A stretch of 64,000 nucleotides of DNA from Geminicoccaceae bacterium (GTDB lineage: Bacteria > Pseudomonadota > Alphaproteobacteria > Geminicoccales > Geminicoccaceae): contig JANQPX010000053.1 in NCBI GenBank assembly GCA_028285265.1, positions 248,001 to 312,000 on the forward strand, given 5' to 3'. Under the pieces are notes generated by a model. The model was not told the DNA's origin and did no database searches. It saw nothing but the letters and a program-made list of their open reading frames with translations. Positions 51,251 through 59,404 of the stretch are shown here, one piece after another. The position numbers and the translations under genes are program-made. Each line of letters starts with the position of its first letter. Positions within the stretch are counted from its first letter, which is position 1.

Positions 51251-53062
51251 ATGGAAGGTGCCCGTCATTCAAAATCAAAAGAGGCCGGCATGCGGGCCGG
51301 CAGCCGTAATCTGAGAGCGCTCGGCAGACTGGGCGGTTACCTTCGACCCTACCGCTCACAGGTCGCGCTCACGTTTATTGCATTGATCCTTGCGGCTGGG
51401 GCGGTGCTCGCCTTCGGTGCCGGGTTCCGTTACCTCATCGATGGTGCTTTCGGTAGCGGACAGGCAACGGCTCTCGACCATGCGCTGAAGGCTGCGCTGA
51501 TCGTTGTTGCCGTGCTAGCGCTTGCCACCTTTGCCCGAGCCTACCTTGTGACCTGGTTGGGTGAGCGCCTGGTGGCCGACCTCCGCAAGGATGTCTATGG
51601 CCATGTTGTTGGTCTGTCGCCGAGCTTTTTTGAAGTCACCCGCACCGGAGAAGTGCTTTCACGTCTGACGGCTGACACCTCCGTGGTGCAAAGTGTGATC
51701 AGCGCGTCGCTCTCCCAAGCCCTGCGCAACATCCTTCTCCTCCTTGGCGGGCTCGTCCTGCTGTTTATCACCAATCTGAAATTGACATTATTGATCTTGG
51801 TCGTGGTGCCTCTTGTCGTGGTTCCCATCGTTGTGATCGGGCGAAGAGTTCGCGCGCTCTCGCGCTCGGCTCAAGATCGCGTCGGCGACCTTTCAGGCCA
51901 TGGTGAAGAGACATTGAATGCCGTTCATACGGTCCAAGCCTTTGCGCAGGAACGCCGCGAACGTGGGGTGTTCGAACGGCTCGCGGAAACAGCCTTCGGG
52001 GCAGCGACAGCCTATGCGCGGGCGCGTTCAGTGCTGGCAGCTGTCGTCATTACGCTGGTGTTTGGTGCAATCGTCGTGGTGCTTTGGATCGGTGGGCATG
52101 ACGTCCTTGCTGGTACGATCACAGGCGGCGAGCTTGCGGCCTTTGTGTTCTACGCCTCCGTGGTGGCGAGTGCTGCTGGCGGTCTTGCCGAAATCATGGG
52201 GGATCTGCAGCGCGCCGCCGGCGCGACCGAACGCCTGTTCGACCTCCTGGACACCGAACCGCTTATCAAGGCGCCAGGCGAGCCGATGGCGCTGCCCACA
52301 CCATCGAAAGGAGCGATCAAGCTCAACGCTGTCGACTTCGCCTATCCGCTAGATCCCGAAAAGCACGTCCTGCGCGGTATGGACCTGGATGTGGCGCCGG
52401 GAGAGACCGTGGCGTTGGTCGGGCCGTCGGGAGCCGGCAAGACGACGATCTTTCAGCTTCTCATGCGATTTTACGATCCAGCCGCTGGTCACTTGACCTT
52501 TGACGGGGTCGACATCAAGGCGATCGATCCCATTGACCTTCGGCAACGAATTGGTCTTGTGCCGCAGGAGCCAATGATCTTCTCGGCGAATGCTTGGGAC
52601 AATATTCGCTATGGCCGCCCAGATGCCGGAGATGATGAGGTGCGTGCGGCCGCCGAGGCCGCAGCGGCGACCAGTTTTATCGAAGAGCTTCCAGATGGCT
52701 TCGAGACATTTCTCGGAGAGAAGGGTGTCCGGCTTTCAGGCGGTCAACGCCAGCGCATCGCGATCGCCCGCGCTGTTTTGCGTGATCCGACATTGTTGCT
52801 TCTTGACGAAGCGACCAGTTCTCTCGATGCCGAGAGCGAGCGCCTCGTGCAGGAGGCACTCGAACGGTTAAGAAAAGGTCGCACGAGCTTGGTCATCGCG
52901 CATCGGCTGGCGACGGTGCTGAACGCCGACCGCATCGTCGTTCTCGATGAGGGGCAGGTGGCGGCCATGGGCAGTCATCATGAACTGATCGAGCAGGATG
53001 GCCTCTACGCCCGCCTCGCTGAGTTGCAGTTCAACATTGGCGACCAACTTGCGGCAGAATAG
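51251..53062 (+). CDS. ABC exporter, MsbA-like half transporter
   Basis: Fused permease-ATPase of about 603 residues from the ATG at 51251 (a longer frame opens at 51203). Six membrane helices occupy about residues 35-310. The nucleotide-binding domain has Walker A GPSGAGKTT, Q-loop VPQEPMIF, signature LSGGQRQRIAIARA, Walker B LLLLDEATSSLD and H-loop IAHRLAT. It resembles lipid or drug exporters of the MsbA group, which work as homodimers. The place after rpmE is commonly seen in alphaproteobacteria. Substrate unknown. Confidence 0.9.
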   Translation: MEGARHSKSKEAGMRAGSRNLRALGRLGGYLRPYRSQVALTFIALILAAGAVLAFGAGFRYLIDGAFGSGQATALDHALKAALIVVAVLALATFARAYLVTWLGERLVADLRKDVYGHVVGLSPSFFEVTRTGEVLSRLTADTSVVQSVISASLSQALRNILLLLGGLVLLFITNLKLTLLILVVVPLVVVPIVVIGRRVRALSRSAQDRVGDLSGHGEETLNAVHTVQAFAQERRERGVFERLAETAFGAATAYARARSVLAAVVITLVFGAIVVVLWIGGHDVLAGTITGGELAAFVFYASVVASAAGGLAEIMGDLQRAAGATERLFDLLDTEPLIKAPGEPMALPTPSKGAIKLNAVDFAYPLDPEKHVLRGMDLDVAPGETVALVGPSGAGKTTIFQLLMRFYDPAAGHLTFDGVDIKAIDPIDLRQRIGLVPQEPMIFSANAWDNIRYGRPDAGDDEVRAAAEAAAATSFIEELPDGFETFLGEKGVRLSGGQRQRIAIARAVLRDPTLLLLDEATSSLDAESERLVQEALERLRKGRTSLVIAHRLATVLNADRIVVLDEGQVAAMGSHHELIEQDGLYARLAELQFNIGDQLAAE

Positions 53063-53257
53063 AGGGGGCTTGGGGGAACTCGGCATGGGCGCCTTGTGTC
53101 GTCGGCGTGCTCAATAGACTGAGCAATTCGTCGCCGTCTTGCTGACATTTGATTGTCGGTTCGATGTTTGCCATGGTTCCCGTCCCATCCATTTTCCTGT
53201 ATTTCCAACCCTATCTGGGGACCGGTCTGACGGCCGGGAGCGCGAAAGGACGCAAGA

Positions 53258-54544
53258 GTGCAGGCGGTGCGCGATCGCGAGGCGATAGAGATTCTAAAGG
53301 CGAATGATCGGGGGGGATATACCGTTCCGACGTCGCGGCTCTATCCCTATCAGTGGAATTGGGACAGCGTTTTCGTGGCGTTGGGCTTTCACACCTTTGA
53401 TAAGGACAGGGCTTGGCGTGAGATCGAGATGCTGTTCGAAGGTCAATGGGATGACGGCATGGTGCCGCACATCTTGTTTCGCCGGGACGATCCCGACTAC
53501 TTCCCGGGGCCTTCTGTCTGGCGGGCAGGTGGTGCGATCCAGTCATCTGGCCATTCACAGCCGCCCGTTGCAGCCTCCGTCGTTTGCGCTTTGGTGGAAG
53601 CGGGCGGCGAAGAGGGTGAGCGACGCGGGCGCTCCCTCTTTGATAAACTTCTTGCTTATCATCGCTGGTTTCACAGACACCGTGATCCCCATGGCAAGGG
53701 CGTGATCGGCGTGGTTCACCCTTGGGAGTCGGGCCGGGACAATAGTGCGGATTGGGACAATGCTATGCGTCAGGTCCGCATCGCGCCCGATCTTGGCAAC
53801 TATCAGCGCCGTGACACCGCGCATGTCGATGCTGATCAACGACCGAAGCAGGCGGAATACGACCGGTTCTTAACACTGGTCACGTTCGGTCGCGACCAAG
53901 GCTGGAACCAAGATACGATAGCGCGTGAAGGCCAATTCTTCGTTGCTGATCCGGGGAATCACTTCATTCTTATGCGCGCCGATCGCGATCTGTTGCGGCT
54001 TGCAGAACGCTTTGGCAAGACGGTCGAAGCCGATGAGATTAGGGCCTGGCTCACGGCATCCGAAGTCGGCACGAATCTGATCTGGAATGACGATGTGTCC
54101 GCCTTTTGCGCGCGCGATCTGCGTAGTGGTCAGTTTTCCGATGCGATCTCCTCCGCAGCCGCATTGGTCTTCTATGCAGGGGCGGGCTCGGAAGAGCAGC
54201 GCGCTTTGATGATCGATCATCTGCACCGGATCATGGACAATGTCGCCTTCGGGCTTCCGAGCCTCGATCCTGACCATGCTCGATTCGAACCCAAGCGCTA
54301 TTGGCTGGGGCCGGTCTGGATGGTGATGAACTTCATGATCGCACGCGGCCTAGCAGAAGCCGGACAGGTCGCGCTCGCTGAACAGATCAAGGCGGGTAGC
54401 CGGCAGCTGATCGAAGAGCAAGGCTTCTATGAATACTTCGACCCGGTCACTGGTGAAGGCTGTGGTGGAGGCGATTTTTCCTGGACAGCTGCGATGTGGC
54501 TTGCTTGGGCGGGACGCCATGGTGAGGCCGCCGAAGCCGCCTAA
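53258..54544 (+). CDS. GH63-type glycosidase, glucosylglycerate hydrolase-like
   Basis: Protein of 428 residues with the (alpha/alpha)6-barrel glycoside hydrolase pattern of GH63/MGH-like enzymes: YQWNWDSVFVALG (about residues 31-43), DGMVPHILF, YFPGPSVWR, HPWESGRDNSADWD, and a C-terminal YWLGPVWMVMNF. Such enzymes hydrolyse the compatible solutes glucosylglycerate or mannosylglycerate; the exact sugar cannot be fixed from sequence. It starts at GTG 53258 with AAAGGA upstream, lacks a signal peptide, and so is cytosolic. It is followed by the TrpF-like gene after 15 bases. Confidence 0.8.
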   Translation: MQAVRDREAIEILKANDRGGYTVPTSRLYPYQWNWDSVFVALGFHTFDKDRAWREIEMLFEGQWDDGMVPHILFRRDDPDYFPGPSVWRAGGAIQSSGHSQPPVAASVVCALVEAGGEEGERRGRSLFDKLLAYHRWFHRHRDPHGKGVIGVVHPWESGRDNSADWDNAMRQVRIAPDLGNYQRRDTAHVDADQRPKQAEYDRFLTLVTFGRDQGWNQDTIAREGQFFVADPGNHFILMRADRDLLRLAERFGKTVEADEIRAWLTASEVGTNLIWNDDVSAFCARDLRSGQFSDAISSAAALVFYAGAGSEEQRALMIDHLHRIMDNVAFGLPSLDPDHARFEPKRYWLGPVWMVMNFMIARGLAEAGQVALAEQIKAGSRQLIEEQGFYEYFDPVTGEGCGGGDFSWTAAMWLAWAGRHGEAAEAA

Positions 54545-54559
54545 GCGTAGGGACATGGC

Positions 54560-55240
54560 GTGAGACGGACCCGCATCAAAATTTGCTGCATTAGCTCGCC
54601 CGAGGAAGCAGCCCTTGCGATCAGGGAGGGGGCTGATGCCCTCGGTCTAGTCGGCCCGATGCCGAGTGGGCCTGGCGTGATCGATGATCAGTTGATCTCA
54701 GAGATCGTCGATACCGTCCCGCCACCAGTCTCGACCTTCCTCCTTACCAGTGAAACCAAGGCCGAAGCGATTGTCCATCACGCAAGGCGTTGCCGGGCGG
54801 ATACGCTGCAGCTTGTCGATGAGGTCGAGCCAGACGCTTGTCCCATCATCCGGGCGGCCTTGCCGAGCCGGCGTTTAGTTCAGGTCATCCACGTCGAAGG
54901 GCAGGCGAGTGTCGAGGCCGCGGCAACGGCCGCCGAACGGGCCGACGCGATCTTGTTAGATTCTGGGAAGCCGTCAGCTGACGTCAGGGAACTCGGCGGT
55001 ACGGGGCGAACCCATGACTGGTCGATCAGCAGGGCGATCGTCGAGGCCAGTTCCTGTCCAGTATTCCTTGCGGGAGGCCTCACACCTAGCAATGTCCGTG
55101 AGGCGATCCAAGCGGTTGAGCCCTTCGGCGTTGATCTTTGCAGCGGTGTGCGTACTGACGGGCACCTGGACGAAGAAAAACTGCGTGCCTTCATCGACGA
55201 GGTTGCTCAGGCTGATGCAAGTCTCTCGTCTCGCGCTTAG
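54560..55240 (+). CDS. Divergent phosphoribosylanthranilate isomerase-like protein
   Basis: TrpF-like TIM barrel of 226 residues. The general base/acid pair seems kept: Cys9 in KICCISSPEEA (TrpF has KICGIT) and Asp134 in AILLDSGKPS, plus GGTGRTHDW and LAGGLTPSNVREAI. Other TrpF motifs are changed: the SPR phosphate/aromatic loop is PMPSGPG, the LHG motif is LQLVDEV, and the C-terminus reads DLCSGVRTDGHLDEEKL. It lies next to a glycosidase rather than trpB/trpA, and starts at GTG 54560 with TAGGGA upstream. It is probably a paralogue with a related but not identical substrate. Confidence 0.7.
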   Translation: MRRTRIKICCISSPEEAALAIREGADALGLVGPMPSGPGVIDDQLISEIVDTVPPPVSTFLLTSETKAEAIVHHARRCRADTLQLVDEVEPDACPIIRAALPSRRLVQVIHVEGQASVEAAATAAERADAILLDSGKPSADVRELGGTGRTHDWSISRAIVEASSCPVFLAGGLTPSNVREAIQAVEPFGVDLCSGVRTDGHLDEEKLRAFIDEVAQADASLSSRA

Positions 55241-55279
55241 CATAATCGCGGTTGATGACCAGCCAAAGGGGAGGTTTAT

Positions 55280-55486
55280 TTGTTGCCCTCCAGGAAGACG
55301 CTCGCGGCTCTGGGGATGATCGCTTGCGGTGCGCTGCTTGTTCGTTGCGGCGATGATGACGACGAGGACGATGTCAAACAGCCGACAGAGCCAGCCAATC
55401 TTGCATCAGCAGCGGAAACGATTGTGCCCCCTCGGGGGCCATCCATGCCCGTCGTGTTTAATCTGTCGGATCTTTACCACCGATAG
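55280..55486 (+). CDS. Small acidic lipoprotein-like protein
   Basis: Protein of 68 residues starting at TTG 55280 (or 55283) preceded by a strong AAAGGGGAGG. A signal-like segment (KTLAALGMIACGALLVRC) is followed by the very acidic GDDDDEDDV and then a polar tail. The Cys near residue 23 could be lipidated, but Arg at -1 is unusual for a lipobox. Its 3' end overlaps the convergent iclR gene by 29 bases. It may be cotranscribed with the TrpF-like gene. Not recognised as a named family. Confidence 0.5.
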   Translation: MLPSRKTLAALGMIACGALLVRCGDDDDEDDVKQPTEPANLASAAETIVPPRGPSMPVVFNLSDLYHR

Positions 55487-56288
55487 CGACTGTCATCTCT
55501 GCCGCAGCACGTTTGATCCGCGGGCCGAGTTCGCCGATACGGTCATAGGTTAGGCGTGCTGTAGGGCCAGAAATTGAGACTGCGGCCACGACTTCGCCGA
55601 ACTCGTTATAAACGGCGGCAGCGACGCAGCGCATACCAATCGTCGCTTCTTCATCATCGAACGCCCAGGTCCGTTCGCGGGTCTTCTCCAAATCGGCAAA
55701 GAACCGTCGATCGTCGCTCAACGTCTTTCGGGTGAAGCCAGGCATACCGACCTTTTCCATCAGTTTCTTGATCTCGTTATCGGGCCAGGACGCGAGGATC
55801 GCTTTGCCCATGGCAGACGAATGGATGCGCGTCCGTGTGCCTGGCCGGTGAAACGCGCGGATTGGATTATGGCACTCGATCTGAGCGAGATAAACGATGG
55901 TGCCACTGTCTTCGATACCGAGATTAACCGATTCTTCTGTCTCGCTCATCAGATCGCGCATGATAGGGCGGGCCATGTCCACAACTTTGCGGTTGCGGAG
56001 AAAGCCGTTGCCGATCTGGAAGGCGGTGACGCCGATGAACCAGAGTTTTCGTTCTTTATCCATCGTGACCAAGCCATTGGTCTCGAGGGTTGTCAGAATA
56101 CGGTGAGCCGTGGAAGTCGTCGTTCCGGTCTGATGAGCAAGCGACGTGAGCGTAATGCCGTCCACCGCGGCCACCGTTTCCAGAATGCCAACGGCCCGGT
56201 CCAGCACCTGGATGCCTCCTGACTCCTTGGTCTTCGCCCCGACGCTGTCGCGTCGATGTCCTAGTTGGTCCATTCGGCTGCGCGCCAT
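55458..56288 (-). CDS. IclR-family transcriptional regulator
   Basis: Regulator of 276 residues. The N-terminal winged helix-turn-helix is near residues 27-85 (VLDRAVGILETVAAVDGITLTSLAHQTG..TTSTAHRILTTLE). The C-terminal IclR effector domain has FHRPGTRTRIHSSAMGKAILA, GMRCVAAAVYNEFGEVVAAVSISGP. It is divergent from glyA-sga, so it probably controls them, with a small acid such as glyoxylate as the effector by analogy with BhcR-type regulators; that effector is an inference. The 260-base AT-rich intergenic region holds repeated TTTCCCA motifs. Confidence 0.9.
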   Translation of the reverse strand: MARSRMDQLGHRRDSVGAKTKESGGIQVLDRAVGILETVAAVDGITLTSLAHQTGTTTSTAHRILTTLETNGLVTMDKERKLWFIGVTAFQIGNGFLRNRKVVDMARPIMRDLMSETEESVNLGIEDSGTIVYLAQIECHNPIRAFHRPGTRTRIHSSAMGKAILASWPDNEIKKLMEKVGMPGFTRKTLSDDRRFFADLEKTRERTWAFDDEEATIGMRCVAAAVYNEFGEVVAAVSISGPTARLTYDRIGELGPRIKRAAAEMTVAIGGKDPTD

Positions 56289-56339
56289 CGCCGTGATTCC
56301 TTGCTAAAAAGACACGAAACTTCTGTTCTTATATAGTGC

Positions 56340-56435
56340 AAACTTTCCCAAAAATATCAATTTATGATGAAAAAAGACAGTAATTATTTGAAATAAATGA
56401 ATAATATTTTTTCCCATTATGCAGAAACTTTCCCA
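56340..56435. promoter_or_regulatory. Repeated TTTCCCA motifs in the iclR-glyA intergenic region
   Basis: AAACTTTCCCA occurs twice as direct repeats (56340-56350 and 56425-56435), 85 bases or about eight helical turns apart, and a third TTTCCCA lies at 56410-56416. They sit in a markedly AT-rich stretch between divergent genes and may be binding sites of the IclR protein. The same half-site appears upstream of the glcD-like gene. Confidence 0.4.
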
Positions 56436-56549
56436 TTTTTTGGATTGAGGCGGTTCTTGGCAAACCTTACTCTTAATCCAAGACAGCAGTTGAGCGGTGC
56501 CGTCATGGTCATTTGACAGGTACTGCGTCGGATCAAGGGAGTAGCCGTT

Positions 56550-57854
56550 GTGTTGCAGACGTCAGACATCCACACGTTGAACCAATCCTTTTTCGAAGCC
56601 GATCTGGCAGCGACGGATCCGGAACTTGCCGATGCCATCTCCAAGGAATTCGATCGTCAGCAAAACGAGATCGAACTGATTGCATCAGAGAACATCGTGA
56701 GCCGTGCTGTGCTCGAAGCTGCAGGCTCGGTATTGACGAACAAATATGCTGAAGGCTACCCCGGCCGGCGTTACTACGGCGGCTGTCAGTATGTAGATAT
56801 CGCGGAGCAGCTTGCGATCGATCGAGCCACCAGCCTGTTTGGCTGTGGATTCGCAAATGTTCAGGCCAATTCTGGCTCACAGGCCAATCAGAGCGTTTTG
56901 TTGGCGCTGACCAAGCCCGGCGATGTGATTCTTGGCATGAGCCTCGACGCTGGTGGTCACCTGACCCATGGTGCCAAGCCCAATCTTTCGGGCAAGTGGT
57001 TTAGGCCTGTCCAATATGGCGTCTCTGAAAAGACCAACCTCATCGATTTCGACCAAGTCGAACGACTGGCGAAAGCGCACAAACCGAAGATCATCATCGC
57101 TGGCGGGTCCGCCTATCCGCGTATCATCGACTTTGCCCGCTTCCGAGCCATTGCCGATGAGGTCGGTGCGATCTTGCATGTCGACATGGCTCATTTTGCT
57201 GGTCTCGTGGCAGCGGGGGTCCATCCGAGCCCATTTCCCCATGCCCATGTCGTAACGACAACAACGCACAAAACGCTTCGTGGCCCACGTGGTGGCATGA
57301 TCTTAACCGATGACGAGGCTATCGCGAAAAAGATCAACTCGGCGATCTTCCCTGGTCTCCAAGGAGGACCGTTGATGCACGTCATCGCGGCCAAGGCGGT
57401 CGCTTTCGGTGAAGCGTTGCAGCCAACATTCAAGGTCTATGCGCGCTCGGTCGTCGAGAATGCCAAGGCCCTTGGAGAGGTGCTGAAGTCCGAAGGTTTG
57501 GATTTGGTCGCTGGCGGCACAGACACCCATGTGCTTTTGGTCGATCTTCGTCCCAAGGGTGTCACCGGCGTTGATGCCGAGAAGGCGCTCGGACGTGCCC
57601 ACATCACGTGTAACAAGAATGGCGTGCCCTTCGATCCAGAAAAGCCGACGGTGACGTCCGGCATTCGGCTGGGCACACCTGCCGGCACCACACGCGGCTT
57701 CGGTATCGCCGAATTCCAGGACATCGGTCGCATGATTGCCGAAGTCTTGGACGGTCTCGCGGCTAACGGTGCTGATCGCAATCAGGCGATAGAAACCAGC
57801 GTCAAGCAACGTGCGATCGAGCTCTGCCAGCGTTTCCCTATCTACGGTGGCTAA
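56550..57854 (+). CDS. glyA: Serine hydroxymethyltransferase
   Basis: PLP enzyme of 434 residues interconverting serine and glycine with tetrahydrofolate. Typical parts are ELIASENIVSRAVLEA, NKYAEGYPGRRYYGGC, the PLP lysine in VVTTTTHKTLRGPRGG, and TSGIRLGTPAGTTRGFG. It begins at GTG 56550 with AGGGAG 8 bases upstream. Its place after the IclR gene and before serine-glyoxylate aminotransferase suggests a catabolic or serine-pathway copy rather than the housekeeping one; a second glyA may exist elsewhere. No glycine riboswitch was recognised upstream. Confidence 0.95.
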   Translation: MLQTSDIHTLNQSFFEADLAATDPELADAISKEFDRQQNEIELIASENIVSRAVLEAAGSVLTNKYAEGYPGRRYYGGCQYVDIAEQLAIDRATSLFGCGFANVQANSGSQANQSVLLALTKPGDVILGMSLDAGGHLTHGAKPNLSGKWFRPVQYGVSEKTNLIDFDQVERLAKAHKPKIIIAGGSAYPRIIDFARFRAIADEVGAILHVDMAHFAGLVAAGVHPSPFPHAHVVTTTTHKTLRGPRGGMILTDDEAIAKKINSAIFPGLQGGPLMHVIAAKAVAFGEALQPTFKVYARSVVENAKALGEVLKSEGLDLVAGGTDTHVLLVDLRPKGVTGVDAEKALGRAHITCNKNGVPFDPEKPTVTSGIRLGTPAGTTRGFGIAEFQDIGRMIAEVLDGLAANGADRNQAIETSVKQRAIELCQRFPIYGG

Positions 57855-57901
57855 TCCAACTGACGCCCGTACATCAACGGATCGAACAGGGAGATAGTGT
57901 T

Positions 57902-59110
57902 ATGTCAGGCAATCCCGGTCTCTTTATTCCTGGACCCACGAACATGCCGATGGCGGTGCAGCGGGCCATGACGGTGGCACTTGAAGATCAGCGCTCGCCA
58001 GACTTCCCAAAACTGACGTTGCCGTTGTTTCAGGATCTCAAGAAGGTTTTCAAGACCGAAACTGGCCAAGCCTTCATGTTTCCGGGCTCTGGCACTGGTG
58101 GTTGGGAGTCGGTCATCACCAACACGCTGTCACCCGGCGACAAGGTCGTGATCGCGGTCTTTGGTCAATTTTCTCATCTCTGGGCCGATCTTTGTCAGCG
58201 CCACGGTCTCGACGTCGACATCATCGAGACAGAGTGGGGTGTGGGAGCTCGCCCCGAGGAATATGCAAAGCGCCTCGAGGCTGACAAGGATAAGACGATC
58301 AAAGCTGTCTTAGTCTGCCACAATGAAACGGCGACAGGCGTCTCGTCAGACATTGGTGCGATCAGGAAGGTCATGGATGATCTTGACCATCCTGCTTTGC
58401 TGATGGTCGACGGCGTGAGTTCGATTGCCAGCATCGATTTTCGCATGGATGAGTGGGGCGTGGATTGCGCGGTTTCCGGCTCACAAAAGGGCTTCATGCT
58501 GCCAACCGGTCTCGCGATTGTTGCGGTTAGCCAGAAGGCGCTTGCTGCCTATGAAGAGGCCAAGCTACCCCGTTGCTTCTTCGATTTTGGCGACATGATA
58601 AAGCTGAATGCAGACGGCTACTTTCCCTACACGCCGGCGACCACGCTTTTCCACGGCCTGCGAGCGTCCCTCGATATCTTGTTCGAGGAGGGCTTAGAGA
58701 ACGTTTATGCGCGTCACCACCGACTGGCTCAGGCCGTGCGTCGTGGGGTTCACGCTTGGGGGCTCGAGCTCTGTGCCAAGGAGCCAAAATGGTATTCCGA
58801 TACAGTGAGTGCGATTGTTGTACCCAAGACCATTGATGCACGCGATGTCATTAGCCATGCGTTCAAGAACTACCAACTGTCGCTTGGCACAGGCCTAACC
58901 AAGGTTATGGGAAGGGTGTTCCGGATCGGTCATCTTGGCTCCTTGAACGAGCTGATGGTGCTACAAGCCCTTGCCGGCTCCGAAATGGCGCTTCGCGACG
59001 CTGGCTATCAGGTCGAACTCGGATCCGGTGTTGCCGCAGCCCAAAGCTATTTGCTGCAAGACGCTGCGAAACCCATGATGCCGAAAGTCACTAGCGTCGC
59101 TGCTGCGTGA
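57902..59110 (+). CDS. sgaA: Serine-glyoxylate aminotransferase-like class V aminotransferase
   Basis: PLP aminotransferase of 402 residues. Hallmarks are LFIPGPTNMP, FPGSGTGGWESVITNTL, FGQFSHLWADLCQRHGLDV, HNETATGV, VDGVSSIASIDFRMDEWGVD and the PLP lysine in SGSQKGFMLPTGL. It is related both to serine-glyoxylate aminotransferase of methylotrophs (GYFPYTPATTLFHGLRA, LFEEGLENVY) and to BhcA aspartate-glyoxylate aminotransferase; the other bhc genes are not adjacent. It probably transfers an amino group to glyoxylate giving glycine, which the upstream SHMT can use. The gap from glyA is 47 bases. Confidence 0.9.
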   Translation: MSGNPGLFIPGPTNMPMAVQRAMTVALEDQRSPDFPKLTLPLFQDLKKVFKTETGQAFMFPGSGTGGWESVITNTLSPGDKVVIAVFGQFSHLWADLCQRHGLDVDIIETEWGVGARPEEYAKRLEADKDKTIKAVLVCHNETATGVSSDIGAIRKVMDDLDHPALLMVDGVSSIASIDFRMDEWGVDCAVSGSQKGFMLPTGLAIVAVSQKALAAYEEAKLPRCFFDFGDMIKLNADGYFPYTPATTLFHGLRASLDILFEEGLENVYARHHRLAQAVRRGVHAWGLELCAKEPKWYSDTVSAIVVPKTIDARDVISHAFKNYQLSLGTGLTKVMGRVFRIGHLGSLNELMVLQALAGSEMALRDAGYQVELGSGVAAAQSYLLQDAAKPMMPKVTSVAAA

Positions 59111-59112
59111 TC

Positions 59113-59135
59113 TAAAAAACCCAAAGCGATTGGGT
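59113..59135 (-). terminator. Minus-strand intrinsic terminator downstream of sgaA
   Basis: On the minus strand ACCCAA-TCGCT-TTGGGT is followed by TTTTT (complement of the A-run at 59114-59118). On the plus strand the hairpin lacks a T-run. No annotated minus-strand gene ends here, so it may stop antisense transcription or end an unseen RNA from 59140-59400. Confidence 0.45.
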
Positions 59136-59157
59136 CATCCTTGACGAGCTGGATGGA

Positions 59158-59177
59158 ACGGCGGCGGAGGCCGCCGT
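59158..59177. repeat. GC-rich hairpin in the sgaA-reductase gap
   Basis: ACGGCGGC and GCCGCCGT form a perfect 8-bp stem with loop GGAG. It lies 22 bases after the minus-strand terminator-like hairpin, in a 294-base gap with no gene. It may act as an mRNA 3'-end stabiliser or partial terminator for glyA-sgaA. Confidence 0.4.
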
Positions 59178-59404
59178 ATCCAACCAGTTCGCGCGCTATT
59201 CTTGGGCCAGTCACCGCTGATGATATCGGGAGGTTACCAGCCAAGGCTCTCTGGCAGCCAACGAGCACATCACCAAAGAGGTCCCTTCCTGCGTCATTAT
59301 TGACAGCAAGAAGGGATTGACCAGGGCGGCGATAGGATAGGCAATGGACGTGCGTTCGGATTGATCCGGCCGTTGTAACGAGAGTGGCATGGGAGAGACA
59401 CAAC

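Noticed and set aside
56289..56549. Possible glycine riboswitch in front of glyA
   Set aside because: The region is AT-rich and lacks the conserved glycine aptamer core; repeated TTTCCCA sites fit a protein-binding region better.
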